Assembly: GCF_015711605.1 (NCBI RefSeq)
Contig: NZ_JABTEZ010000004.1
Span: 682,001-746,000 of the forward strand
Origin: Planomonospora sp. ID67723
GTDB lineage: Bacteria; Actinomycetota; Actinomycetes; Streptosporangiales; Streptosporangiaceae
DNA: 64,000 nt
Direction: 5' to 3'
Shown here in pieces: positions 25,844 to 34,042 of the stretch (within the stretch, counting starts at the first letter, position 1; every line of letters starts with the position of its first letter). The position numbers and the translations under genes are program-made. Under the pieces are notes generated by a model, which searched no databases, had not been told where the DNA came from, and saw only the letters and a list, made by a program, of their open reading frames with translations.

Positions 25844-25895
25844 AGACGACGCCGGCCTGCGCGACCTGGCGCTGACCTGCGGGCCATTCACGTGA
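25761..25895 (+). CDS. Small ORF or frameshifted tail of the ferredoxin gene
   Basis: A 44-codon frame (MAILRHCKKEPQEALAAF, then a Trp-containing helical stretch) overlaps the end of the ferredoxin gene in the +1 frame. It has the high third-position GC that the ferredoxin frame loses at the same point. It may be a separate small protein or the original ferredoxin C-terminus cut off by a one-base indel near 25750. The sequence alone does not decide. Confidence 0.35.
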   Translation: MAILRHCKKEPQEALAAFRSWAAKLRPEDDAGLRDLALTCGPFT

Positions 25896-26019
25896 CGGAT
25901 GTCGCCTTCGCCTCAGCTGAGCGCCTGCCGTCCGGAGCGTCAGCAAATCCCTCGGGTGATCACTTCCGACACCCTGCGCTGCTGTTACCGAGCCGTCCTC
26001 TGAGGACGGCTCCTACCGC

Positions 26020-26150
26020 CGACCTGTTCGCCGTCGCGGCGGGCCTATCCCGGCTGGAGCTGGGCGCGGACTGGCCGAGCGACGCGCTGGCCGGATGGGC
26101 GCTGGTGCTGGCCGTCGTGGACTCCTTGCTCCGGTATACGGGGGTGAGGG
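26020..26150 (+). pseudogene. PAP2-type phosphatase C-terminal stump
   Basis: The translated stretch LSRLELGADWPSDALAGWAL matches the third motif of PAP2 phosphatases (SR-x5-H-x3-D; usual form SRVYLGVHWPSD-LAGW). The catalytic His is replaced (GADWPSD). Nothing of the rest of the domain, including the membrane helices and the KX6RP motif, is present upstream. It is a remnant at the left edge of the rearranged segment. Confidence 0.65.
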
Positions 26151-26230
26151 GCGGACCGTCATCGCCGTATCCACCGCCAGGTCGGTATCGCTAGATTTGC
26201 TGCGCTCGATCCCACGATTGCGAGGTAGGC

Positions 26231-26743
26231 GTGTCAGACGAACGAAGTGCGCGGGCAGCAAGACGAGGAATGCGGCCGTACGGGTGGATGCTCGCGCTGG
26301 CCGTCATGGTTCTTCTCGCCGACCAGGCCTCCAAGTTGTGGGCGGTCTCGGCGCTGGCCGACGGCGAACGCGTCTCGGTGATCCAGGGGGTGATTCAGCT
26401 GCGGCTGTTGTTCAACCCGGGTGCCGCCTTCTCGATCGGCGAGGGGATGACGTGGGTGTTCACCCTGGTGGCGGCTGCGGTCGTGGCCGGCATCGTGCAT
26501 GTCGGGCGGCGGCTGCGCTCGACGGCCTGGACCGTGGCGTTGGGTGCGCTGCTGGGCGGCGCCGCCTCTCACCTGCTGGAGCGCCTGTTCCGCCCGCCCG
26601 GCTTCGCCCGGGGCCACATCGTCGACTTCATCGACTACGGCGGACTGTTCGTCGGCAACCTCGCCGACATCGCCCTCGTCGGAAGCTGCGTCTTCGTGGC
26701 GCTGCTCAGCGCGCGGGGCATCTCCCTCGACCGGGCAGCCTGA
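26231..26743 (+). CDS. lspA: Lipoprotein signal peptidase (signal peptidase II)
   Basis: This 170-residue, four-helix membrane protease removes signal peptides from lipoproteins. NPGAAFSIG and the C-terminal HIVDFID and NLADIAL motifs supply the catalytic pair Asp132 and Asp146. The family's GN-x2-DR block, just before the LFRPPG-RGH segment, reads ASHLLER instead, so its Asn and Asp are lost. GTG at 26231 has an AGGT-type site. It sits among gene fragments, suggesting an accessory copy rather than the housekeeping gene. Confidence 0.85.
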   Translation: MSDERSARAARRGMRPYGWMLALAVMVLLADQASKLWAVSALADGERVSVIQGVIQLRLLFNPGAAFSIGEGMTWVFTLVAAAVVAGIVHVGRRLRSTAWTVALGALLGGAASHLLERLFRPPGFARGHIVDFIDYGGLFVGNLADIALVGSCVFVALLSARGISLDRAA

Positions 26744-26849
26744 CAGACCGGTCCGCTCGGAAACGGTGGATCAAGGTTGCCGTCAGAGAACCCGGACCGG
26801 CGCTGGCGGATCTGGCTGGGTGCGGGGTCGGCCCTGGGCGCCGGATTCC

Positions 26850-27017
26850 GGGGTTGAGGAACAGCGGTACAGCCATTAGCGGTGAGAATGATCTTGGCGT
26901 TTTCGCTGGTCGTGAGCACCACAGTTCGATCACGATGCGGACGAACCAGCCGATCAGGTAGCTATCGTCCGCTTCATGCCGGTTGAGTTTCTGACGGATG
27001 AGTAGGCTGCGGCGTAA
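26850..27017 (+). pseudogene. Tn3-family left-end remnant: tnpA start with two in-frame stops
   Basis: ATG at 26976 begins MPVEFLTDE, then TAG, AAA and TAA. The usual start of Tn3-family (DUF4158) transposases is MPVEFL-DEQAA-YGRF, so CAG and TAC have become stops. About 125 bp upstream, GGGGTTGAGGAACAGCGG (from 26850) has the GGGG opening of a Tn3-type terminal inverted repeat. No matching right end was found in the window. Confidence 0.6.
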
Positions 27018-27546
27018 CGGCCGTGCCGCAGGAGACCGCAACAGCTCCGCCCACCGCGACCCGCAGCGGGCACGCACCCGCCGCGGCCGCCCGAATCTCG
27101 GCTACGGCTACCTGCACAACGCCGTCGATGACCACTCCCGCCCGGCCTACACCGAGATCCTGCCCGACGAGACCAAAGAGAGTGCCACCGCCTTCTGGCA
27201 GCGCGCCCAGGCCTTCTTCACCGGCTGCGGCATCACCGTGACCCGCGTGCTGACCGACAACGGTTCCTGCTACCGCTCACGTCTGTGGCGTGATGCCCTG
27301 ACCACCGCGGGCATCACGCACAAACGCACCCGTCCCTACCGTCCTCAGACCAACGGCAAGGTCGAGCGCTACAACCGCACCCTGCTCGACGAATGGGCCT
27401 ACGCCCGGCCCTACACCTCAGAGACCGAGCGTCGCCAAGCCCTCCCGCAGTGGCTGCACGCCTACAATCACCACCGCGGTCACACCGCACTGAATGGCCG
27501 ACCACCCGCCAGCCGCGTACTCAACCTCACGGGACAGAACAACTAG
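26998..27546 (+). pseudogene. IS481-family transposase, 5'-truncated
   Basis: This 182-codon frame matches the C-terminal two-thirds of an IS481 transposase. It has YLHNAVDDHSRPAYTEI (first or second DDE Asp region), VLTDNGSCYRS, KRTRPYRPQTNGKVERYNRT (with the catalytic Glu) and YNHHRGHTALNGRPPAS. The N-terminal helix-turn-helix and first conserved block are missing. It is wedged between the tnpA start remnant and a central tnpA fragment, so it inserted into or recombined with the Tn3 element before both decayed. Confidence 0.8.
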
Positions 27547-27779
27547 AGGAAGCGGGCGAAGAGGCCAAAATCTCCATCGTGGTCCCGGAGAGGGGACGCC
27601 CCAAGCTGAATGTGGAGCGGCTCGGCGCGCTGGGCGAAAGCGAGATGCTGCGCTGGCTACGGGCGACGACCGCCGCGATGCTGCCCCGCATCGAACTGCC
27701 GGATCTGCTGTTCGAGGTGCACTCCTGGACCGGATTCCTGGACGCCTTCGTCCACGCCGCCGATGGCTCCACTAAGTAA
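27546..27779 (+). pseudogene. Tn3-family transposase (tnpA) internal fragment
   Basis: The translation includes RGRPKLNVERLGALGESE, MLPRIELPDLLFEVHSWTG and FLDAFVHAADGSTK, which is the middle of Tn3-family transposases (usual VDLPDLLFEVHAWTGFLDAFVH). It is open for about 77 codons to a TAA at 27777. The DDE catalytic region is absent. It starts immediately after the IS481 stop. Confidence 0.8.
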
Positions 27780-28010
27780 GAGGCATGCGCCCAGCCGCCA
27801 AATTCGTGATCATGGCGACCCCGTCCGACCTTGTCCAGGATCGGGATTTCGTTCCAAATCACTCCGACCCCCTCAACCGTGCGGGCAAAATCGATCGTCG
27901 AGCGCTCGCCAAGATGCTCGATCCCGCACTCCCCCACCCGGACGCAACACGCAACCCTCACGTTGTGCCATTCACTGGCACGGGCGGGACGGATACGGGA
28001 AACTGTCCCA

Positions 28011-28775
28011 ATGCCTGCTGAGTACACCCAAAGTGACCAGTTCCGTGGTGCCCGCATCCACCTGAGCGACCTCTCCGGCCTCGAGATTCGCGATTGCGAC
28101 GTCACCGGCCTGAAGATCGTGGACTGCTATGGGGGCAACGTCTCCCTCGGTGGCGGCTTCGAGCGTGTCGTTGTCAACGACGTCGACGTGACCGCCTACG
28201 TCGAGGCCGAGCTCGACCGGCTGCATCCCAACCGGGTGCTGGCCCGTGAGGCCACGTCCGCCGCCGAATACCGGGCCGCTTGGGATGCCATCGAGAAGCA
28301 ATGGGAGGAGACGCTCGACCGCGCCAGGCGCCTACCCGAGGCGAAGCTGCACGAGCAGGTCGACGGCGAGTGGTCGTTCGTCGAGACGCAGCGGCATCTG
28401 CTGATGGCCAGCGATGCCTGGATCGGCAACGCCGTGCTCGAGGAGGACGCGCCGTACCACCCGTTGGGCCTTCCTAGCGGCGGGATGCCGGCCGAAGCAT
28501 CGGCGAAGCTCGGGCTCACCCTCGATGCCACCCCGACGCTCGACGAGGTACTCGCGCCGCGGCTCGCCCGCATGGCCACGATGCGCCGGGTCGTCGACGA
28601 GCTCACCGAGGCCGAGCTCGATCGGGTGTGTGGTCGCAAGCCGGCGGACCCATATCCGGACCGGGAGTACGTCGTGCGCCGCTGCCTCACGGTGGTGTGC
28701 AAGGAAGAGGCCGAGCATCACCGGTATGCGGTCCGCGACCTCACCGTGCTCGAGGCCGGTGCCCGAACCGAGTGA
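28011..28775 (+). CDS. Pentapeptide-like N-terminus plus DinB-like domain protein
   Basis: This 254-residue protein has first about 60 residues with pentapeptide-repeat-like spacing (FRGARIHLSDLSGLEIRDCD). It then continues as a four-helix DinB/YfiT-like domain with VDGEWSFVETQRHLLMASDAWIG and EEAEHHRYAVRDL, whose His residues could bind metal. DinB-like proteins include thiol-dependent S-transferases. It lies between the Tn3 transposase fragment and the res/resolvase remnant, so it may have been transposon cargo. The immediate upstream DNA is lower in GC. Confidence 0.75.
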   Translation: MPAEYTQSDQFRGARIHLSDLSGLEIRDCDVTGLKIVDCYGGNVSLGGGFERVVVNDVDVTAYVEAELDRLHPNRVLAREATSAAEYRAAWDAIEKQWEETLDRARRLPEAKLHEQVDGEWSFVETQRHLLMASDAWIGNAVLEEDAPYHPLGLPSGGMPAEASAKLGLTLDATPTLDEVLAPRLARMATMRRVVDELTEAELDRVCGRKPADPYPDREYVVRRCLTVVCKEEAEHHRYAVRDLTVLEAGARTE

Positions 28776-29203
28776 AGGCGCGTCCCGGCAATGGACGGCG
28801 ATCTTGCGATCCTGCGCTTGACCAGCCCATCTTGCTGTCGGAGCCCCTCATCGCACCCGCGCTGCCCAGCCAGGGCGCGGTGCCGACCGGCGAGGTAGTC
28901 ACGACCGGCTACGGAAAGACCAGCAATGCGGGCTTCCCCAACGAACGACGCGAGGTCTTCCTCGATGTCACGCCGCGGTGGACCTGCGAAGGCGATCACG
29001 CCCGGAATGAACTGCACCCGCAAATCCGGCCAGACGGCCGGAGCATGCGGCACTGGGTGATGTCGTCATCGGAATCGTCTCCTGAAATATCTCTGGCCAG
29101 TGCGGCAACCCGACCTATCCCACCGTGAATAGGAATGTTTCTCAGCACCGAACCTGGATATGGTGCAACGTGGGGAGGTACCCGGCGGTTCATCCACCTG
29201 CCT
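28776..29203. other. 428-bp region with no recognisable gene
   Basis: One plus-strand frame (about 28830-29070) keeps moderate coding-like third-position GC and reads as VVTTGYGKTSNAGFPNERR, but matches no family I know. It is probably decayed sequence within the transposon scar. Confidence 0.45.
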
Positions 29204-29587
29204 TCAGCCGGAACGCGAGGCGGCGGGGCGCCTGCACGCGATAGCTGCCGTCACCAGCTCGGCAACCTCGACCCAGTCCGTCTCGTCGTCCAGCACCATT
29301 CCCACGACATTCACACCCCAGTCGGCCCGGAAGAACGGAGGGCCGGCATGCGCCAGCGCGGCCAACTCCCCGGGCGGCGCCCGGAAGGTCATCAGGATGG
29401 CCGGATCGTCCATATCGATGTACGCCGACCCCCTCACGTCGGTGGTGTAGACGTGCAGGAACGTCCGCCGGCGAATCCGCCACCGCAAGCCGATCCACGC
29501 CGGCTCCTCGTACGCTTCGGGCAGCTCCCCGCAGATCACCCGGAGCCGGCCCACAGCGGCGGGTGGAACGCCCGCGATGTCGCTCAT
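29204..29587 (-). CDS. MmcQ/YjbR family protein
   Basis: This 127-residue protein has the CyaY-like YjbR pattern: LPEAYEEPAWIGLRWRIRRR near the N-terminus and HAGPPFFRADWGVNVVGMVL in the second half, followed by EVAELVTAA. The family is thought to bind DNA, but its role is unclear. It is complete and in good coding context although flanked by gene fragments. It is transcribed against the prevailing direction of the scar region. Confidence 0.82.
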   Translation of the reverse strand: MSDIAGVPPAAVGRLRVICGELPEAYEEPAWIGLRWRIRRRTFLHVYTTDVRGSAYIDMDDPAILMTFRAPPGELAALAHAGPPFFRADWGVNVVGMVLDDETDWVEVAELVTAAIACRRPAASRSG

Positions 29588-29690
29588 CTGTACCTCCCGT
29601 GCCCATCCTGCCCGCCGGGTAGGACATCAGCACATCAGAGTCTCCGGGGTTGGCGGGGCCGCGCCGACGTCATAGGACTATCGGGCCCTG

Positions 29691-29833
29691 GGCGCGCGCT
29701 TCACGTGGCCGATCTTGACGCCCTGGATGGCACGCCGGTGCTGGACATCAAACCGTACCTCCGCGAGTTCGCGCCGCAGGACGAGGTACGGCAAGCCCCC
29801 TGGGCAACCAACCTGATGCATCAGTACTACTAA
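29691..29833 (+). pseudogene. TrmO/TsaA-type tRNA methyltransferase, 3' stump
   Basis: The last 45 codons read LDALDGTPVLDIKPYLREF, which is the hallmark of the C-terminal part of TsaA-like (TrmO/YaeB) proteins that methylate the t6A37 base of tRNA. The remaining N-terminal two-thirds is absent. The break is near 29690, where the upstream sequence has no related coding frame. Confidence 0.75.
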
Positions 29834-29917
29834 AACTGGATCGCGGGCCCCGGAAGATCTCGTCCCACAGAACCGGTCGGCTGAAGGCTGGGCCCGCGAG
29901 ATCACTTCCGGTCGATC

Positions 29918-30047
29918 CCGGCGGGTGTTTCATAGACGAGCACACATGAAACAGTTCTCACCGGAGATCGCGAACAGGGCATTCGCCGTTTCATAGGTCG
30001 TTTCAAAACTGTAGCCACATGAAACGACCCCATGAAACACTCGCCGG
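29918..30047. mobile_element. res-like site: cluster of TGTTTCAT/ATGAAACA dyads upstream of resolvase
   Basis: Outer arms at 29918-29933 and 30032-30047 are inverted copies matching 15 of 16. Inside are further TGTTTCAT and ATGAAACA half-sites (29926-29933, 29946-29953, about 29987-30038) with variable spacing. Several unequal dyads directly upstream of a serine recombinase is the layout of Tn3-type res sites. Confidence 0.65.
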
Positions 30048-30650
30048 GTGAATGACGGGTACCTCAGCGTGGAAACCCACGGCTGCCCCATGTCCGGCTG
30101 TGCCGCGCCCGCCGGGTCACCTTGCCGGACCAGCAAGGGCAGGGTGGCGATCAACTACCACACCGCCCGGTTCCGCCTCGTCCCCTCGCTCGCCAAGGCC
30201 CTGACGGTTGTCACCCCGCCGATCCGCAAGCCGGGCACTCCGTGGGTCGAACTGCCCCGCCCCGCAAGCTCCGGGGCCGAGCTGAGCGGGCACGTCCGGA
30301 TCGGGTACGCTCGCGCGTCCACAGCCCGACAGTCGCTCGACACCCAGCTCGACTCTCTCACCGCCGCGGGCGTGACGAAGATCTTCTCCGAGAAGATCTC
30401 AACCCGCGCCGTCAGTCGTCCCGAGCTCGACCGTGCGGCGGAGTTCGCGCGGGAGCTGCGGGCCGCCAGCCTCGGTGTCACGCTAGTGGTCCACGAGCAC
30501 AAGCGCCTCGGACGCGGCCTGGCCCTGGCTGAGCTCGCCGAGCAGCTCAAGTCCTATGGCGTCGCCCTGGAATTCCTCACCGGCGAACTTCAGGGCAACC
30601 ACGACCCGTCCGGGTTTGAGATTTCACTTCCTCTCGATTTTACAATGTAG
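30048..30650 (+). pseudogene. Serine recombinase (resolvase), C-terminally truncated
   Basis: This 200-codon frame has an N-terminal Cys-rich module (CPMSGC-x6-PCRT-x15-H-x2-R) common in actinobacterial resolvases. The catalytic domain follows with RIGYARASTARQSLDTQ (nucleophile Ser), a KISTRAVSRPELDRAA region and VVHEHKRLGRG. Homologues continue after HDPSG with the long E-helix and a helix-turn-helix. Here the sequence departs at about 30615 and stops after FEISLPLDFTM. Without the E-helix and DNA-binding domain it should be inactive. The break falls where the bluB promoter region begins. Confidence 0.75.
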
Positions 30651-30653
30651 ATT
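30630..30653 (+). repeat. 24-nt element, copy 2; probable bluB promoter -10 region
   Basis: This is the inverted partner of 9974-9997 (21 of 24 identical, core TTTACAATGTAGATT). TACAAT at 30641-30646 is a good -10 box for the riboswitch-bluB transcript, with a weak TTGAGA 19 bp upstream. It also contains the stop codon of the truncated resolvase. Confidence 0.5.
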
Positions 30654-30724
30654 AACCTTTTTGTGATTTGATCGCCGGTTCTCTCGTCGCTCCTCCACGT
30701 GACCGGGACGGCGGGCGGCAGCGC

Positions 30725-30832
30725 GGGTTGCGCTACAGTCGCCTCCGGCACAGACCAGCGCGAGGTGCCTCCCCCGGAAAGGGAATCGGGAAGTCCGGTG
30801 CAATTCCGGCACGACACAGCGGGAGCCTGCCT
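30725..30832 (+). promoter_or_regulatory. Compact cobalamin riboswitch upstream of bluB
   Basis: GAGGTGCC (30762-30769), GGGAAGTCCGGTGCAATTCC (30788-30807) and the closing CGGGAGCCTGCC (30820-30831) match the B12-box core and P1 closing strand of cobalamin riboswitches. The usual CCCGCCACTGT segment with its side arm is absent, so it is a shortened version. The closing strand includes the ribosome-binding GGGAG and abuts the GTG at 30833, which suggests control of translation. Confidence 0.8.
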
Positions 30833-31480
30833 GTGAGCACCGGTCCTTTCGACGTTCCCTCGGCCACCGGCCTCTACGACGTCATCCACCGCCGCCGCGA
30901 CGTACGGTCCCAGTTCAACGGCGAGCCCGTCCCCGGTGACGTCCTGACGCGCGTGCTGGCCGCCGCGCACGCCGCGCCCAGCGTGGGGCTCTCCCAGCCG
31001 TGGGACTTCATCCTGGTGGAGGACTCCGGCACCCGCCGGGCCTTCCACGACCACGTCCAGCGGGAACGGGACGTCTTCGCGGCGTCCCTCACCGGAGCCG
31101 AAGCGGAGCGGTTCGCCCAGATCAAGATCGACGGAGTGCTGGAGTCCAGCCTCTCGGTGGTCGTCACCTACGACGCCGAGCGTGCCGGCCCCGCGGTGCT
31201 GGGCCGGCACGCCATCGCCGACGCCGGGCTGTACTCGGTCTGCCTGGCCATCCAGAACCTGTGGCTGGCCGCAACCGCCGAGGGCATGGGCGTCGGCTGG
31301 GTCTCGTTCTACCGGGAGCCCTTCGTCCAGAACCTGCTCGGCATCCCCGACGGCATCCGCCCGGTGGCCTGGCTCTGCCTGGGACCGGTCACCCACCTCG
31401 AGGTGGTCCCCGACCTGGAGCGGCGCGGCTGGCGGAACCGCCTCCCGTTGGAGACGGTGGTCCGCCGCGAACGCTGGTGA
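30833..31480 (+). CDS. bluB: 5,6-dimethylbenzimidazole synthase
   Basis: This 215-residue nitroreductase-fold flavoprotein cannibalises reduced FMN with O2 to make dimethylbenzimidazole, the lower ligand of cobalamin. BluB features include the flavin-binding RRRDVRSQF, AAHAAPSVGLSQPWDFILV (with the conserved Ser region) and GMGVGWVSFYREP. GTG at 30833 is chosen because it sits right behind the riboswitch closing strand and GGGAG; a longer frame would run through the riboswitch. No other cobalamin biosynthesis gene is adjacent. Confidence 0.92.
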   Translation: MSTGPFDVPSATGLYDVIHRRRDVRSQFNGEPVPGDVLTRVLAAAHAAPSVGLSQPWDFILVEDSGTRRAFHDHVQRERDVFAASLTGAEAERFAQIKIDGVLESSLSVVVTYDAERAGPAVLGRHAIADAGLYSVCLAIQNLWLAATAEGMGVGWVSFYREPFVQNLLGIPDGIRPVAWLCLGPVTHLEVVPDLERRGWRNRLPLETVVRRERW

Positions 31481-31616
31481 CCTGACGTCCGGCCACGGGC
31501 AGGCGGTCGGCCGCGACGCCTGCCCGGCACAGCGGCCGTCGGAGGGGCCGGACCGGAGCGTGCCGATGCCCGCCCCCTGAATCCCGGTCCGCCGGTCCGG
31601 CCCGTCGAGGCGGCGT

Positions 31617-32552
31617 TCAACGCGGGATTGCCCAGTGCGGCGCCCAGGTCCCGGCGGCGCCGCGGCGGTCCGCTGTAGCGGCGAGGTGGCCGCGGAGGGC
31701 GGCCAGCGCGGGGTGGGGGTTGTCGCGGTGCCACAGGAGCGAGTGCGGGTAGACGGGCGTGGGGTCGGTCACCGGGATGCGGCGCAGACCGTGGTCGGCG
31801 GGCCAGACGAGGCGGGTCTGCTCGCCCATGAAGGTGGCCAGGGCCGGGGTGTCGGCGATGGTGTCGAGGAGCGCGTCGGAGCCGAAGTTGGGGCCGGTCG
31901 CCTCGATGGTGAGGCCGAACTCGGCGACGAGGTCGTCGTAGTAGGCGGCCCACTCGGTTCCGGGGACGATGCCGGGCATCCAGATCCGGTGCCCGGCGAG
32001 CTGGGTCAGGGTGACCGACCGGGCGGACGCCAGCGCGTGGGCGGGGCCGGTGAGGAGCTGGAGCGGCTCGTCGAGCACCCGGACGGACGCGATCTCCTCG
32101 GGAAGGGGCCGGCCGGGTGCGGCGACGGCGCGGAAGGACGCGTCGATCGCACCGGAGGAGATGGCGGCGACGGCCGTCTCGACGTCGAACAGCATCACCA
32201 CGTCGAGCTCGATCTCGGGGTGCGCGCGGTGGAAACCGCGCATCAGGCCCGACGCCGCGGTGCGCGAGGCGATCATGTCGACGCGCAGCGGACGGCTGCC
32301 GGCGCGGACGGACGCGACCGCGCGCTCGGCGACCCGGAGCAGTTCCCGGGCGTGGGGCAGGAACGCCTGCCCGTCGATGGTGAGTTCGGCGCCGCGCGGA
32401 GTGCGGGTGAACAGCCGCACTCCGAGGTCGCGCTCCAGCGCGGCGATGCGTTTGGAGACGGCTTGCTGGGTGACCGCCAGCTCGGAGGCGGCCTCCCGGA
32501 ACTGCCCCGTGTCGGCGGCGGCGACGAAGGTCCGGACGGTGTCGAGGTCCAT
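31617..32552 (-). CDS. LysR-family transcriptional regulator
   Basis: This 311-residue protein has the N-terminal LysR helix-turn-helix (MDLDTVRTFVAAADTGQFRE, then LAVTQQAVSKRIAALERDLG and LFTRTPRGAELT) and a periplasmic-binding-protein-like effector domain (about 90-290). It is divergent from an MFS transporter gene with a perfect inverted repeat between them (32570-32584), the usual arrangement in which the regulator controls the exporter. The ligand is unknown. Confidence 0.92.
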   Translation of the reverse strand: MDLDTVRTFVAAADTGQFREAASELAVTQQAVSKRIAALERDLGVRLFTRTPRGAELTIDGQAFLPHARELLRVAERAVASVRAGSRPLRVDMIASRTAASGLMRGFHRAHPEIELDVVMLFDVETAVAAISSGAIDASFRAVAAPGRPLPEEIASVRVLDEPLQLLTGPAHALASARSVTLTQLAGHRIWMPGIVPGTEWAAYYDDLVAEFGLTIEATGPNFGSDALLDTIADTPALATFMGEQTRLVWPADHGLRRIPVTDPTPVYPHSLLWHRDNPHPALAALRGHLAATADRRGAAGTWAPHWAIPR

Positions 32553-32569
32553 GCGGACAGCCTATGGAT

Positions 32570-32584
32570 ACAACCGTTGGTTGT
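32570..32584. promoter_or_regulatory. LysR operator-like dyad ACAACC-GTT-GGTTGT
   Basis: Perfect 6-bp arms lie 18 bp upstream of the lysR start and about 100 bp upstream of the MFS start. Position and symmetry fit a LysR-type recognition site controlling the divergent pair. Confidence 0.55.
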
Positions 32585-32686
32585 GGCCAGGTGGCCTGGT
32601 GGTTGTTTGATCCCCTGGCATGGGGCGCGCTTTGATGCTTTCGGTCGCGGATCGGTTGTGCGAGTGGGTGGCGAGGAGCCTCGGGC

Positions 32687-34042
32687 ATGCGGAGCGGGTA
32701 CCGGTTGGGGCGGCAGTTCGGGTGGCTCTGGGGAGCGTACGGGACCAGCGCGCTCGGCACGTGGCTCGCCTTCGGCGCGTTCCCGCTGATCGCCATCCAG
32801 GTGTTGCGCGCCGGGCCGGCGGAGGTCGCAGCGTTGTCCTCCGTGGGGGCTTTGGCGGGCGCGGCCGTGGCGGTGCCGCTCGGCCCGTGGGTGGAGTTCC
32901 GCCGCAAGCGGCCGGTGCTGATCGGGATGGACCTGGTGCGGTTCGCGGCGTTGCTGACGATCCCCGCCGCGCTCGCGCTCGGCGTGCTCTCCTTCGTCCA
33001 GCTCCTGCTGGTCTCGGTCGTCGTCGCGGCGGCCGACATCACCTTCCGCGCCGCCTCCGGCGCGTACCTGAAGACGCTGCTGCCGGCCGAGCACCTGCTG
33101 GTCGCCAACGCCCGATTCGAGTCCACGGCCTGGACGACCACGATCATCGGACCGCCGCTGGGCGGTGCCGCGATCGGGCTCCTCGGTCCGGTGGCGACGG
33201 TGGCGGCCGACGCGGTCAGCTACCTGCTCTCTGCCCTGGGCATCCGCGCGACGGGCGGCCGGGAGCCGGCGCCCGAGCGCCGGCAGGCCGCGCGCGTGCG
33301 GGCCGGGGACCTGCTCGACGGTTGGCGGTACATCCTCGCCGACGCGACGCTGCGTCCGCTGCTGTTCAACACCGCCTTGTTCAACGGCCTGGTGATGGCC
33401 ACCGACGCGCTGCTGGTCGTCCTGATGCTCGGCCAGCTCGGGTTCGCACCGTGGCAGTACGGCCTCGCCTTCGCCGCGCCCGCGATCGGCGGACTGCTCG
33501 GTTCGCGGCTGGCTCGACCGCTCGTCACCCGGTTCGGGCAGCACCAGGTCCTGGTCGTGGCCGGGACGCTGCGCGCGCTCTGGCCCGTCGGCCTGGCCTT
33601 CCTGGGGCCGGGCACCGGCGGGCTGCTGCTGGTGATGGGCGTCGAACTCGGGCTCGTCTTCTGCTGCGGGGTCTTCAACCCCGTCTACGCCACCTACCGC
33701 CTCGAACGCACCGCGACCGACCGGATCGCCCGCACGCTGTCCGCCTGGGCGGTGACGACCAAGGCTTCCACCGCGCTCCTGACGGCCGCCGGGGGCGTGC
33801 TGGGCGGCCTGCTCGGCCCGCGTACGGCCATCGGCCTGGCCGGCGTGCTCCTGCTGGCGACCCCGCTGCTGCTCCCCCGCCGCCCGGCCGCTCTCCCCTC
33901 CGAGACAGCTGCGCCGTCACCGTCTACGCCCCCGACGCCCTCACCGGGTCCGGGTTCTGGCGCTGGGCCGTCGCCGACATCCCCGCCACCGTCACCGAGC
34001 TGCCCGAGGGCGCCGGCGACGACAACGGCGTGTCCGCCGTGA
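32687..34042 (+). CDS. MFS transporter (drug exporter type) with foreign C-terminal tail
   Basis: This 451-codon gene has about 12 membrane helices across residues 8-405, with the inter-domain basic loop [15 protein letters not shown] as in MFS exporters of the enterobactin-exporter-like group. ATG at 32687 follows GAGGAG. After [13 protein letters not shown] (about residue 405) the last 45 residues are Pro/Ser/Thr-rich low-complexity. They arise because the frame runs out of phase through a fragment of a PEBP gene (33910-34036), so the natural C-terminus has been lost or replaced. Confidence 0.87.
   Translation: MRSGYRLGRQFGWLWGAYGTSALGTWLAFGAFPLIAIQVLRAGPAEVAALSSVGALAGAAVAVPLGPWVEFRRKRPVLIGMDLVRFAALLTIPAALALGVLSFVQLLLVSVVVAAADITFRAASGAYLKTLLPAEHLLVANARFESTAWTTTIIGPPLGGAAIGLLGPVATVAADAVSYLLSALGIRATGGREPAPERRQAARVRAGDLLDGWRYILADATLRPLLFNTALFNGLVMATDALLVVLMLGQLGFAPWQYGLAFAAPAIGGLLGSRLARPLVTRFGQHQVLVVAGTLRALWPVGLAFLGPGTGGLLLVMGVELGLVFCCGVFNPVYATYRLERTATDRIARTLSAWAVTTKASTALLTAAGGVLGGLLGPRTAIGLAGVLLLATPLLLPRRPAALPSETAAPSPSTPPTPSPGPGSGAGPSPTSPPPSPSCPRAPATTTACPP

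Noticed and set aside
27785-28010. Plus- and minus-strand ORFs between the tnpA fragment and the DinB-like gene
   Set aside because: Both have low third-position GC and no recognisable family. Probably decayed transposon or promoter DNA.
30785-30812. Resemblance of GGGAAGTCCGG to the RNase P RNA core
   Set aside because: The following GTGCAATTCCGG and the closing strand fit the cobalamin riboswitch, and no other RNase P conserved regions are present.
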